Origin: Nakamurella flavida
Lineage (GTDB): Bacteria > Actinomycetota > Actinomycetes > Mycobacteriales > Nakamurellaceae
DNA: 64,000 nucleotides
NCBI RefSeq assembly: GCF_030811475.1
Contig: NZ_JAUSQV010000001.1
Span: 2,007,501 to 2,071,500 of the forward strand
Direction of reading: 5' to 3'
Position numbers and translations under genes: made by a program. The notes beneath the pieces are model-generated. The model had not been told where the DNA came from, searched no databases, and saw nothing but the letters and a program-made list of their open reading frames with translations. Shown piece after piece: positions 25,626 through 33,965 of this stretch; positions within the stretch are counted from its first letter, which is position 1; each line of letters begins with the position of its first letter.

Positions 25626-27728
25626 ATGACCCTGCTCCGCCCCCTGCCGACCGTTGGGGCACCTCCCGCCATGCCCACCACCACCCGCCGGTTCCGCGCG
25701 GACATCGAGGGCCTGCGCGCGGTGGCCGTGCTGCTCGTCGTGCTGTTCCACGCCGGCGTCACCCAGCTACCGGGTGGCTTCGTCGGGGTGGACGTGTTCT
25801 TCGTGATCAGCGGGTACCTGATCACCGGGCATCTGCTCGACGAACTCACCCGGCACGGCCGGATCTCCTTCGCACGGTTCTACGCCCGCCGGGCCCGACG
25901 GCTGCTGCCGGTGGCGTGCGTGGTGGTCATGGCCACGGTGGCCCTGTACGCGCTGACCACCTCGGCCCTGCAGACCCGGCAGATCTCGGTGGACGCGCTG
26001 TGGACGCTCGGTTTCGCGATGAACCTGCGGTTGGCGATCACCGGGGTGGACTACCAGGCCGACCAGGACCCGTCGCCGTTCACCCACTACTGGTCCCTCG
26101 CCGTGGAGGAGCAGTTCTACCTCGTCGTCCCGCTCCTGCTGCTCGGCGCCTACCTGCTCGCGGCACGAGTGGTGCGCACCGAGCGCGGACGGCGCCTCGC
26201 GATGGTGCTGGCCCTGACGGCCGTCGCGGCCGTGTCCTTCACCTGGACCCTCGGCCAGATGCGCACCGCGCCGGCCCAGTCGTACTTCCTCCTCCCGACC
26301 CGCGCCTGGGAGCTGGCCGTGGGCGGAGTCGTCGCCGCGGCGACGCCGTGGCTGGTCCGCCTGCGGTGGCTGTCCACCGGGGCGCTCGCCCTGCTCGGCC
26401 TGGCCGCGATCGGGGCGGCGGCGGTGCTCTACTCCGCGTCCACCGGGTTCCCCGGGGCGCCCGCCCTGCTGCCCGTGCTGGGCGCGGCGGCGGTGATCGC
26501 CGGCGGGCTGGGCGCTCCGCACGTCGTGCAACGGTTCTTCCTCGGGCTGCGGCCGATGCAGACGCTGGGCCGGCTGTCCTACGGCTGGTACCTGTGGCAC
26601 TGGGGGCCGTTGGTGCTCTGCGCGACCCTGTTGGAACGGGACCTCACGCCCGGCGAGGGGCTGACCCTGGCCGGGTTGACGCTGGTCCTGGCCGCCCTCA
26701 CCTCCGTGCTGGTCGAGACACCGTTCCGCACCGGCGTGACGTTCGCGCGCTCCTCCGGCAACGGACTGCTCGTCGGGGTGTTCTTCCTGGTCATCAGCGT
26801 GACGGCGACCCTGACCGTGCTGCGGACCTCCGACGCCGTCACCGGCGACCCGGGGGTGCGGGCCGATCAGGTCGCGATCGCGGACGGCGCCGTGGACGTG
26901 TCCGGCTTCGCCGTCGTCGGGCCCGTGCCGGGGAACCTGCAGCCGCCCCTGGACCGGGCCGGCAAGGACGCCCCGGATCTCGCCGCGGCCGACGGGCAGT
27001 CGTGCCATGCCCGCATCGTCTCCGCCGAGCTCAGCGAGGACGGCACCGGCAGCTGTGTCGCCGGAGGCACCGAGGCCGGGAGCCGGACGGTGATGCTGGT
27101 CGGCGACTCGCACGCGCACCAGTGGCTGCCGGCCCTGCAGGAACTGGCGGCCGCCGACGACTGGCGGCTGATCAACCTGACCAAGGGCGCCTGCCCGTTG
27201 TACGACGTGACCCTGGTCAACAACCAGCTCGGCCGGGACTACACCGAGTGCTACGCCTGGCGGGAGAAGGTCTGGGCGCGGATCGACGCCGAACGCCCGG
27301 ACCTGATCGTGACGTCGGCGGCGATCTTCTCCGAACGCGAAGGCGACTTCACCGAGCGCTGGTCCGCCGGTGTGCACAGCACGCTGACCCGGCTGCGAGC
27401 CACGGGAGCGGACGTGGTCACGATCGCCGACACCCCGTTCCCCCGCCGGAACATCCCCAAGTGCCTGGCCGGCCACCTGGACGACGCCGGCTCGTGCGCC
27501 TTCTCCCCGACCACCGGACAGAGCGACCCGGCGCGGCGCGCGGCCACCACCGCGGACGCGGTGGCGGCGGGGGTGACCGTCGTCGACCCCACACCCTGGT
27601 TCTGCGACGCCGCCCGCTGCCCCGCCGTCATCGGCAACACGCTGGTCTACCGGGACAACAGCCACATCTCGACGGTGTACTCCCGGCAGATCGCCCCGTT
27701 GCTCGGAGCGCAGCTCCCGGCGCCCTGA
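25626..27728 (+). CDS. OafA-type membrane O-acyltransferase fused to an SGNH domain (copy 2)
   Basis: 700 residues; ATG 25626 with GAGGTGG 5 nt upstream. It is a close paralogue of the 22118 product over its full length: RFRADIEGLRAVAVLLVVLFHAG, VDVFFVISGYLITGHLL, YQADQDPSPFTHYWSLAVEEQFYL, LSYGWYLWHW, then the SGNH blocks GDSHAHQW and RDNSHIS. Both copies share the central SCVAGGT-type segment and SEREGDFT, so they arose by duplication and probably modify the same glycan at different positions or with different timing. The two copies are separated by the oppositely oriented GH26 gene. It is convergent with the sugar isomerase gene (9 bp between stops). Confidence 0.93.
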   Translation: MTLLRPLPTVGAPPAMPTTTRRFRADIEGLRAVAVLLVVLFHAGVTQLPGGFVGVDVFFVISGYLITGHLLDELTRHGRISFARFYARRARRLLPVACVVVMATVALYALTTSALQTRQISVDALWTLGFAMNLRLAITGVDYQADQDPSPFTHYWSLAVEEQFYLVVPLLLLGAYLLAARVVRTERGRRLAMVLALTAVAAVSFTWTLGQMRTAPAQSYFLLPTRAWELAVGGVVAAATPWLVRLRWLSTGALALLGLAAIGAAAVLYSASTGFPGAPALLPVLGAAAVIAGGLGAPHVVQRFFLGLRPMQTLGRLSYGWYLWHWGPLVLCATLLERDLTPGEGLTLAGLTLVLAALTSVLVETPFRTGVTFARSSGNGLLVGVFFLVISVTATLTVLRTSDAVTGDPGVRADQVAIADGAVDVSGFAVVGPVPGNLQPPLDRAGKDAPDLAAADGQSCHARIVSAELSEDGTGSCVAGGTEAGSRTVMLVGDSHAHQWLPALQELAAADDWRLINLTKGACPLYDVTLVNNQLGRDYTECYAWREKVWARIDAERPDLIVTSAAIFSEREGDFTERWSAGVHSTLTRLRATGADVVTIADTPFPRRNIPKCLAGHLDDAGSCAFSPTTGQSDPARRAATTADAVAAGVTVVDPTPWFCDAARCPAVIGNTLVYRDNSHISTVYSRQIAPLLGAQLPAP

Positions 27729-27737
27729 ACCCGCCGA

Positions 27738-28748
27738 TCAGCCCTCCTGGCGGGTGGCGAACGCGGCGTCGAAGGCGGCCTCCGGTGCGGGGAACAGCAG
27801 CGAACGGGCGAAGGCCAACGACTGCGGCGCGCCGGTCAGCCGGTCCATCCCGGCGTCCTCCCACTCCACCGAGATCGGCCCGGTGTAGTCGATGGCGTCG
27901 AGCATGCGGAATGCGTCCTCCCAGGGCACGTCGCCCCGGCCGGTGGAGATGAAGTCCCAGCCGCGACGGGGATCGGCCCAGGCCAGGTGCGACCCCAGGC
28001 GACCGTTGCGGCCGTTGCCCATCCGCTTGCGGGTGTCCTTGCAGTCGACGTGGTAGATCCGGTCGCGGAAGTCCCACAGGAACCCGACGGGATCGATGTC
28101 CTGCCAGACCATGTGGCTCGGGTCCCAGTTCAGCCCGAACGCCTCCCGGTGTCCGATCGCCTCCAGGGTGCGCACCGTCGTCCAGTAGTCGTAGGCGATC
28201 TCGCTGGGGTGCACCTCGTGGGCGAAACGCACACCGACCTCGTCGAACACGTCCAGGATCGGGTTCCACCGGTCGGCGAAGTCCTGGTAGCCGGCGTCGA
28301 TCGCAGCCTGCGACACCGGCGGGAACATCGCCACGTACTTCCAGATGGCCGACCCGGTGAAGCCGACGACGGTCTTCACCCCGAGTGCCGCGGCGAGCCG
28401 GGCGGTGTCCTTCAGCTCCTCGGCCGCCCGCTGCCGCACGCCCTCCGGGTCACCGTCCCCCCAGATCGCGTCGGAGACGATGTTGCGGTGCCGTTCGTCG
28501 ATCGGGTCGTCGCAGACCGCCTGACCCTTGAGGTGGTTGGAGATCGCGAACACCTTCAGCCCGTGCTTCTCCAGGATGTCCAAACGACCCTGCACGTACG
28601 CGGCGTCGTTCCACCGGCTCGGGTCCAGATGATCGCCCCAGCAGGCGATCTCGAGCCCGTCGTACCCCCAGCCGGCGGCCAGCGCGGCCACCTCCTCGAA
28701 CGGTAGGTCGGCCCACTGGCCGGTGAAGAGGGTGACGGGACGTTCCAT
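27738..28748 (-). CDS. Sugar phosphate isomerase/epimerase (xylose isomerase-like TIM barrel)
   Basis: 336 residues; ATG 28748 with AGGAG 7 nt upstream. The AP-endonuclease-2/TIM barrel fold has metal-site residues in FAHEVHPSEIAYD (Glu, about 170), NWDPSHMVW (Asp-His, about 205), YHVDCKDT and SVEWED (last Glu). The family includes inosose dehydratases, hydroxypyruvate isomerases and 3-keto-sugar epimerases or isomerases. It directly follows the Gfo/Idh/MocA gene in the same direction, a pairing typical of myo-inositol or 3-keto-glycoside oxidation. The open frame continues far upstream, but start and ribosome site are clear at 28748. Confidence 0.9.
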   Translation of the reverse strand: MERPVTLFTGQWADLPFEEVAALAAGWGYDGLEIACWGDHLDPSRWNDAAYVQGRLDILEKHGLKVFAISNHLKGQAVCDDPIDERHRNIVSDAIWGDGDPEGVRQRAAEELKDTARLAAALGVKTVVGFTGSAIWKYVAMFPPVSQAAIDAGYQDFADRWNPILDVFDEVGVRFAHEVHPSEIAYDYWTTVRTLEAIGHREAFGLNWDPSHMVWQDIDPVGFLWDFRDRIYHVDCKDTRKRMGNGRNGRLGSHLAWADPRRGWDFISTGRGDVPWEDAFRMLDAIDYTGPISVEWEDAGMDRLTGAPQSLAFARSLLFPAPEAAFDAAFATRQEG

Positions 28749-28822
28749 GATCGCGCTCCTGGGATCGTGCTGGGGGGACGGGGACGGGCGTGCTGCGCGG
28801 CGGGGCCGGTGGTCGTCCGGGA

Positions 28823-29977
28823 TCAGCTCCCGGGGCCGGCCACCGACTCCCAGCCGCGGGTCTGCTCGCTGCGCTCCACGGCGGCGAGGACCCGCTGCAC
28901 CTGCAGGCCGGCGGTGAAGTCGGGGATGGCCGGGGCACCGCCGGCGATGGCCCGGAGCAGGTCGACGACCTGGTGGGTGAAGCCGTGTTCGTAGCCCAGG
29001 CCGTGTCCGGCCGGCCACCAGTTGCCCACGTAGGCGTGCACGGGTTCGGTGACCACGATGCGCCGGAACCCGGCGGTCTCGGCGGCTTCGTCGCCGTCGT
29101 GGAAGTGCAGGACGTTCATGTCCTCGAAATCGAAGGCCAGCGACCCGCGGGAGCCGTTGATCTCCACCCGGATGGCGTTCTTGCGGCCCAGGGCGTACCG
29201 GGTGGCCTCGTAGACGCCGAGCACACCGTCCTCGAACTCGCCGAGGAAGGCAGCTGTGTCGTCCACGGTGACCTCGCCGGTCCCCCCGTCGGGCAGCGGG
29301 CGCCGGTCGACGAAGGTGGCCAGCCGGCCGGTGACCTGCGTCAGCTCCCGCCCGAGGATGAACTGGGTGAGATCCACGATGTGGGCGCCGATGTCGCCGA
29401 GCGCGCCGGAACCGGCCCGGTCGCGGTCCATCCGCCAGGTCCACGGGGACTCCGGGTCCGACAGCCAGTCCTGCAGGTACTGCGCCCGCACGTGGCGGAC
29501 GGTGCCGAGGCGGCCGTCGGCCACCAGGGTGCGGGCCAGTTGGATCGCGGGCACGCGACGATAGGTGAATCCGACCATGGCCACCACACCGGATCGCGCC
29601 GCCTCCTGCGCGGCGGCGGCCATCTCCTCCGCCTCCGCCACGCTGTTGGCGAGCGGCTTCTCGCACAGCACGTGCTTGCCGGCCCGCAGGGCGGCGAGGG
29701 CGATCTGGGCGTGGGTGTCACCGGGGGTGCAGATGTCGATCAGGCCGATGTCGGGCCGGTCGATCAGGGCGTGCCAGTCGGTCTCGGCCGACTCCCAGCC
29801 CAGCCGCTGCGCCGCGGCGTCGACGCCGGCCCGGTTGCGGCCGGCGATCGCCGTCATCCGGGGGACCAGGGGCAGGTCGAAGAAGTGCGGGGCGGAACGC
29901 CAGGCCTGGGAGTGGGCGGCGCCCATGAAGGCGTGGCCGATCATGCCGACGCCGATGGTGGGGGGTGAGCTCGTCAT
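28823..29977 (-). CDS. Gfo/Idh/MocA-family NAD(P)-dependent sugar oxidoreductase
   Basis: 384 residues; ATG 29977. Rossmann domain: GVGMIGHAFMGAAHSQAW (GxGxxG-type loop with His at the fourth Gly-like position), AIAGRNR, then DICTPGDTHAQIALAALRAGKHVLCEKPLAN, whose EKP Lys is the catalytic signature. The C-domain shows GDIGAHIVDLTQFILG (catalytic Asp and His). It oxidises sugars or polyols such as glucose, inositol or 3-keto-glucosides. It lies between the ABC transporter (after a terminator) and the isomerase gene, and is probably co-transcribed with the isomerase. Confidence 0.92.
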   Translation of the reverse strand: MTSSPPTIGVGMIGHAFMGAAHSQAWRSAPHFFDLPLVPRMTAIAGRNRAGVDAAAQRLGWESAETDWHALIDRPDIGLIDICTPGDTHAQIALAALRAGKHVLCEKPLANSVAEAEEMAAAAQEAARSGVVAMVGFTYRRVPAIQLARTLVADGRLGTVRHVRAQYLQDWLSDPESPWTWRMDRDRAGSGALGDIGAHIVDLTQFILGRELTQVTGRLATFVDRRPLPDGGTGEVTVDDTAAFLGEFEDGVLGVYEATRYALGRKNAIRVEINGSRGSLAFDFEDMNVLHFHDGDEAAETAGFRRIVVTEPVHAYVGNWWPAGHGLGYEHGFTHQVVDLLRAIAGGAPAIPDFTAGLQVQRVLAAVERSEQTRGWESVAGPGS

Positions 29978-30011
29978 GGGGTCATCCTTCTGGGCCGTCG
30001 GGGGCGCCCTG

Positions 30012-30051
30012 CGCCCGGGACGGGTGCCGCGATCGGCACCCGCCCCGGGCG
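30012..30051 (-). terminator. Strong hairpin terminator after the sugar ABC operon
   Basis: Seventeen-bp arms (30012-30028 and 30035-30051) pair with one A-C mismatch around the loop GCGATC, 47 bp after the binding-protein stop. It separates the transporter operon from the oxidoreductase/isomerase pair, at least partly. Confidence 0.75.
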
Positions 30052-30097
30052 ACCCCTCACGCAGGGACGGTCAGGGCCGTTCGGGAACGGGCCGGGA

Positions 30098-31171
30098 TCA
30101 GGACTCGAAGGCGTTCGGCAGGTACTCGGCCACGTTCTCCGCGGTGACGACCGGGGCGAAGAGCTGGATGGTGCGCGGCACCCCGGCGGACTGCAGGTCA
30201 CCCAGGTTGGCGTTCTGGACGATGAGGCGGGCCAGCTTGATGCCGTCGGCGGCCTGGGTGGACGGGTAGATGACGGTCGCCTTGACGACCGAGTCGCCGC
30301 CCTGGATGAGGTCCATCATGTTCTTGGACCCGGCCCCGCCGACGACGAGCAGCTCGCTGCGGCCGGCGTTCTCGATGGCGGCCAGCACGCCGACGCCCTG
30401 GTCGTCGTCGTGGTTCCACAGCGCGTCGATCTTCGGCGCGGCCTGCAGCAGGTTCGAGGTGGCGGTCTCGCCGCCCTGCACGGTGAAGTCGGCGGCGACC
30501 CGGTTGGTGACCGACAGGCCGCAGTCGGACAGTGCGTCGGCGAAGCCCTTGCTGCGGTCCTGGGTGAGCGGCAGCGAGTCGATGCCGGCGACCTCGGCGA
30601 TGACCGCGTCCGGCTTGTCGCCGACCTGGCTGCAGATGTAGCTGCCGGCACTGACGCCCATGCCGTAGTTGTCGCCGAGCACGGTGGCGCGGGCGGCGAG
30701 CGGGCTGGTGAACTCGCGGTCGACGTTGATCACCGGGATGCCGGCGTCCATCGCCTTGGTCGCCACCTCGGTCAGCGCGGCGCCGTCGAACGGCAGCAGC
30801 ACGATCGCGTCGACGCCGTCGTTGATGAACGTCTCGATCTGGCTGATCTGCAGGTTGACGTCGTTGGTCGCCTCGGCCTGCCGGAGCTCCACCTCGGGGT
30901 ACTTGGCGGCCTCGGCGACCGCGGCCTTGGTGATGGCGCCCATCCAGCCGTGATCGGCGGCGGGGGCGGAGAACCCGATGACGACGGGCTCACCGGACGC
31001 CGGGGCCGCACTGGATCCGGTCGCGGCGGCAGCCGTGGACCCGGCCGCGGCGGCGGCCGAGGAGGTGCTCGGGGCCGGCGCGGTGTTGGAGGTGCACCCC
31101 GCGACCAGGACGGCCGACACGGCGGTGAGAGCGAAGAGGGCACCCAGCGAACGGGTGGGGCGTACGGACAT
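30098..31171 (-). CDS. Ribose-type sugar ABC transporter substrate-binding lipoprotein
   Basis: 357 residues. ATG 31171 is preferred over GTG 31174 because AAGGAG lies 6 nt upstream. The lipoprotein signal ends VSAVLVAGC (Cys about 26), followed by a Ser/Ala/Thr linker (27-60). The Peripla_BP_4 domain reads VVIGFSAPAADHGWMGAITKAAVAEA, IETFINDGVDAIVLLPFDG, GIPVINVDREF and ALWNHDDDQGVGVLAAIENAG. It is the third gene of the ATPase-permease-binding protein operon. The ligand is unknown; the neighbouring inositol-type oxidoreductase and isomerase point to inositol or a rare sugar. Confidence 0.92.
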   Translation of the reverse strand: MSVRPTRSLGALFALTAVSAVLVAGCTSNTAPAPSTSSAAAAAGSTAAAATGSSAAPASGEPVVIGFSAPAADHGWMGAITKAAVAEAAKYPEVELRQAEATNDVNLQISQIETFINDGVDAIVLLPFDGAALTEVATKAMDAGIPVINVDREFTSPLAARATVLGDNYGMGVSAGSYICSQVGDKPDAVIAEVAGIDSLPLTQDRSKGFADALSDCGLSVTNRVAADFTVQGGETATSNLLQAAPKIDALWNHDDDQGVGVLAAIENAGRSELLVVGGAGSKNMMDLIQGGDSVVKATVIYPSTQAADGIKLARLIVQNANLGDLQSAGVPRTIQLFAPVVTAENVAEYLPNAFES

Positions 31172-31250
31172 CACGATCTCCTTTGACGAGTGACGAGCCT
31201 GCGCAGAGCGGGTGGTGCGGGGACCGGTGCGGAGCCCGGCCCCGGGCGAT

Positions 31251-32291
31251 CTATTTCCGCGGGTGGGCGTGGGCGACGAAACGCTGCTGGAGCAGGACCG
31301 CGACGACGATGATCACGCCCTTGGCCACGGACTGGGCCGAGATCGACATGTTGTTGATCGTGAAGAGGTTGCTCAGCAGGGTGAGGATGACGACGCCGAA
31401 GACGGTGCCGACGATGGTGCCCCGGCCACCGGCGAGGAGCGTGCCGCCGACGACGACCGCGGCAATGGCGTCGAGCTCGTAGAGCATGCCGTTGGTGGAC
31501 GTGCCGGCCGTGGTCCGCACGAGCATCATCACCGCGCCGATGCCGGCGGTCAGGCCGGCCAGCCCGTACAGGTACAGCGTGTGCCGCTTGACCTTGATGC
31601 CGGCCAACCGGGCGGCCTCCGGGTTGCCGCCGAGGGCCACGGTCCGGCGGCCGAACGTGGTGCGGTTGAGCAGGAACCAGCCGGCCCCGGCGACCAGCGC
31701 GAAGATCCAGACCAGCTTGGGGACACCGAGGATGTCGCCGCGGAACGCCTCCAGGAACGGCCGCACGTTGACGACCTGGGTCTGCCGGTTGGAGATCACC
31801 TCGGCGACACCGCGGGCGGCGATCATCATGGCCAGCGTCGCGATGAAGGCCACCACGTTGCCGTACGCGATGATCACGCCGTTGATCAGACCGGCGGCCA
31901 CGCCGACCGCGATGGCGGTGACGACCATGACGCTCCAGTGGATGTCCTGCGCCATGGTCTGTGTCGCGAGCGTGGACGCCCACACGGTGGCCAGGCCCAA
32001 CACCGAACCGACGGACAGGTCGATCCCGCCGGCGGTGATGACGAACGTCATCCCGACGGCCAGCACCCCGACCACGGAGGCCAGCCGCAGGATGGTGAGC
32101 ACGTTGTCGACGCTGGCGAACCGCTCCCCGCCGGTGACGATGCCGATGATGCACAGCAGCACCAGCGCGATGACCAGGCCGAGGTTGCGGCCCACCGATC
32201 CGCTGAGCAGGCTGGGCCGCCCCGGCTTGGGGGACGGGACAGCGGGGTCGGCCCCTCCCGTCGGGGGGGCCTTCATCGTGGGCTCGCTCAC
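31251..32291 (-). CDS. Ribose/inositol-type ABC transporter permease (RbsC family)
   Basis: 346 residues; GTG 32291 overlaps the ATPase stop by 4 bp (GTGA). About ten membrane helices; the family motif is TFVITAGGIDLSVGSVLGL (about residues 82-100), then NGVIIAYGNVVAFIATLAMM and ALGGNPEAARLAGIKV, which is the cytoplasmic coupling loop that touches the ATPase. It functions as a homodimer with the ATPase at 32288-33808. Confidence 0.94.
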   Translation of the reverse strand: MSEPTMKAPPTGGADPAVPSPKPGRPSLLSGSVGRNLGLVIALVLLCIIGIVTGGERFASVDNVLTILRLASVVGVLAVGMTFVITAGGIDLSVGSVLGLATVWASTLATQTMAQDIHWSVMVVTAIAVGVAAGLINGVIIAYGNVVAFIATLAMMIAARGVAEVISNRQTQVVNVRPFLEAFRGDILGVPKLVWIFALVAGAGWFLLNRTTFGRRTVALGGNPEAARLAGIKVKRHTLYLYGLAGLTAGIGAVMMLVRTTAGTSTNGMLYELDAIAAVVVGGTLLAGGRGTIVGTVFGVVILTLLSNLFTINNMSISAQSVAKGVIIVVAVLLQQRFVAHAHPRK

Positions 32292-33808
32292 GCGACCTGT
32301 CCTTCCATGACCATGTCGAGCACGGCGTGCTCGTCGATCGAAGCGGCCGGGCCCTGGTGGACCACCCGGCCCTCGGAGATGACCAGCACCCGGTCGGCGA
32401 GACCGAGCACCTCGGGGATCTCACTGGAGACCACCAGCACGGCGGTGCCCCGGTCGGCGAGAGCCCGGATGAGCGAATAGATCTCGGCCCGTGCGCCGAC
32501 GTCGACCCCTCGGGTGGGCTCGTCGAGCAGCAGGACCCGGCAGCCGTGGACGAGCCAGCGGGCCAGCACGGCCTTCTGCTGGTTCCCGCCGGACAGCGTG
32601 CGGATGGCTCGCTCCACCCCGGCCGGCTGCAGGTGCAGGGCCTGGGCCTGCTCGACGGCGGCGACACGCTCGGCCCCCTCGGCGAGCACCCCACCCCGGG
32701 CGAAGCGGGCGAAGCTGGACAGGGTGATGTTGCGGAACACCGGCTCGTCGAGCAGCAGCGCCTGGCTCTTGCGCTCCTCGGGACACAGCCCGATACCGGC
32801 GCCCACCGCGGCGGAGACCGAACCGGCGCGGACCCGTCGATCACCCACCCGGACCGATCCGGCGGTGGCCTTGCGCGCACCGAACACCGTCTCCAGGATC
32901 TCCGACCGGCCGGAGCCGACGAGCCCGGCCAGACCGACGATCTCGCCCGCCCGGATCTCCAGCGAGATGTCGGCGAAGGTGCCCTGCAACCCGAGGCCCT
33001 CGACGGCCAGGACCGTCGGCGCGTCCGCGGGGACACCCGGCCCGACGGGGAAGACGTTGGCCACGGTGCGCCCGGTCATCAGTCGGATCAGCTCGGCCGT
33101 CGGAGTGTCGGACACGGCGAGATTACGCCCCACGGTCCGGCCGTCCTTGAGAACCGTGATGCGGTCACCGATCTGCCGGATCTCCTCCAGGCGGTGCGAG
33201 ATGTACACCACCGCGATGCCCTGGGCGGTGACCTCCTGGACGAGGGCGAACAGGTTGGTCACCTCCTCGGAGTCCAGCACGGCCGAGGGCTCGTCCATGA
33301 CGATGACCCGGGCCTCGTGGGACAGCGCACGGGCCATCGAGACGATCTGCTTGCCGGCCGCGGACAGCCGCCCGACGTCGCCTGTCGGGGAGATCTCGGA
33401 ATGGCCGAGGCGGGCGAGGATCTCGCGGGTGCGGGCGATCTCGGCCCGCCGTCGGGAGACGCCGGCCGTCGAGGGCTCGTGGCCCAGGAAGATGTTCTCG
33501 GCCACGCTCAGGCCGTCGACGACGTCGAGCTCCTGGTAGATGGTGGCGATGCCCAGTCGCAGCGCGGCCACCGGATTCGGGATCGTGACGGAATCGCCGT
33601 CGATATCGATCGTGCCGCTGTCGGGCTGGTGGGCGCCGGCGAGAACCTTGATGAGCGTGGACTTCCCGGCCCCGTTCTGGCCGAGCAGACAATGCACCTC
33701 GCCCGCGACGACGTCGAGATCGACTCCGTCCAGGGCTTTGGCACCCGGGAAGTGCTTCACGATGCCCCGCAGGCTCAACAACGGCTGGGGACGGTCGGCT
33801 GTGACCAT
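32288..33808 (-). CDS. Ribose-type sugar ABC transporter ATPase (RbsA/MglA family, two ATPase domains)
   Basis: 506 residues from ATG 33808. Domain 1 has Walker A GQNGAGKST (about 50-58) and Walker B VIVMDEPSAVLD. Its signature region reads RLSAAGKQIVSMARAL, where the usual LSGG(x)Q motif is degenerate, as often in RbsA domain 1 of this branch. Domain 2 (about 260-500) has EIVGLAGLVGSGRSE in place of Walker A, a proper signature LSGGNQQKAVLARWL, and LLLDEPTRGVDVGA. The promoter -10 lies at -13 to -8, so the mRNA starts at or next to the ATG. It is the first gene of the operon and is divergent from the ROK regulator. Confidence 0.93.
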   Translation of the reverse strand: MVTADRPQPLLSLRGIVKHFPGAKALDGVDLDVVAGEVHCLLGQNGAGKSTLIKVLAGAHQPDSGTIDIDGDSVTIPNPVAALRLGIATIYQELDVVDGLSVAENIFLGHEPSTAGVSRRRAEIARTREILARLGHSEISPTGDVGRLSAAGKQIVSMARALSHEARVIVMDEPSAVLDSEEVTNLFALVQEVTAQGIAVVYISHRLEEIRQIGDRITVLKDGRTVGRNLAVSDTPTAELIRLMTGRTVANVFPVGPGVPADAPTVLAVEGLGLQGTFADISLEIRAGEIVGLAGLVGSGRSEILETVFGARKATAGSVRVGDRRVRAGSVSAAVGAGIGLCPEERKSQALLLDEPVFRNITLSSFARFARGGVLAEGAERVAAVEQAQALHLQPAGVERAIRTLSGGNQQKAVLARWLVHGCRVLLLDEPTRGVDVGARAEIYSLIRALADRGTAVLVVSSEIPEVLGLADRVLVISEGRVVHQGPAASIDEHAVLDMVMEGQVA

Positions 33809-33815
33809 GTGCCGG

Positions 33816-33844
33816 AGGCTAACCCGGCTTTTGCACAGGGTCAA
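33816..33844 (-). promoter_or_regulatory. Leaderless promoter of the sugar ABC operon
   Basis: On the minus strand TTGACC (33844-33839), a 17-bp spacer and TAGCCT (33821-33816) end 7 nt before ATG 33808, which predicts transcription starting at the start codon. There is no ribosome binding site upstream, consistent with this. The inverted repeat CATCGACCGATG (33861-33872) just upstream, in AT-rich DNA, is a candidate site for the divergent ROK regulator. Confidence 0.65.
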
Positions 33845-33965
33845 TCAAAAGTCTGGTTATCATCGACCGATGTAGTCGGACTGTGACCGAAAGGCCGCGT
33901 CTACACTCCGTTTTGTTGATCTTCGTTCCGATGATCGTGATGGCGGAAGGGTCGGGTCGACCACG

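Noticed and set aside
27738-29666. A single 642-residue protein made of the isomerase plus a long N-terminal part
   Set aside because: The upstream part is antisense-like Arg/Gly-rich sequence overlapping the Gfo/Idh/MocA gene in another frame; the isomerase has its own ATG and AGGAG at 28748.
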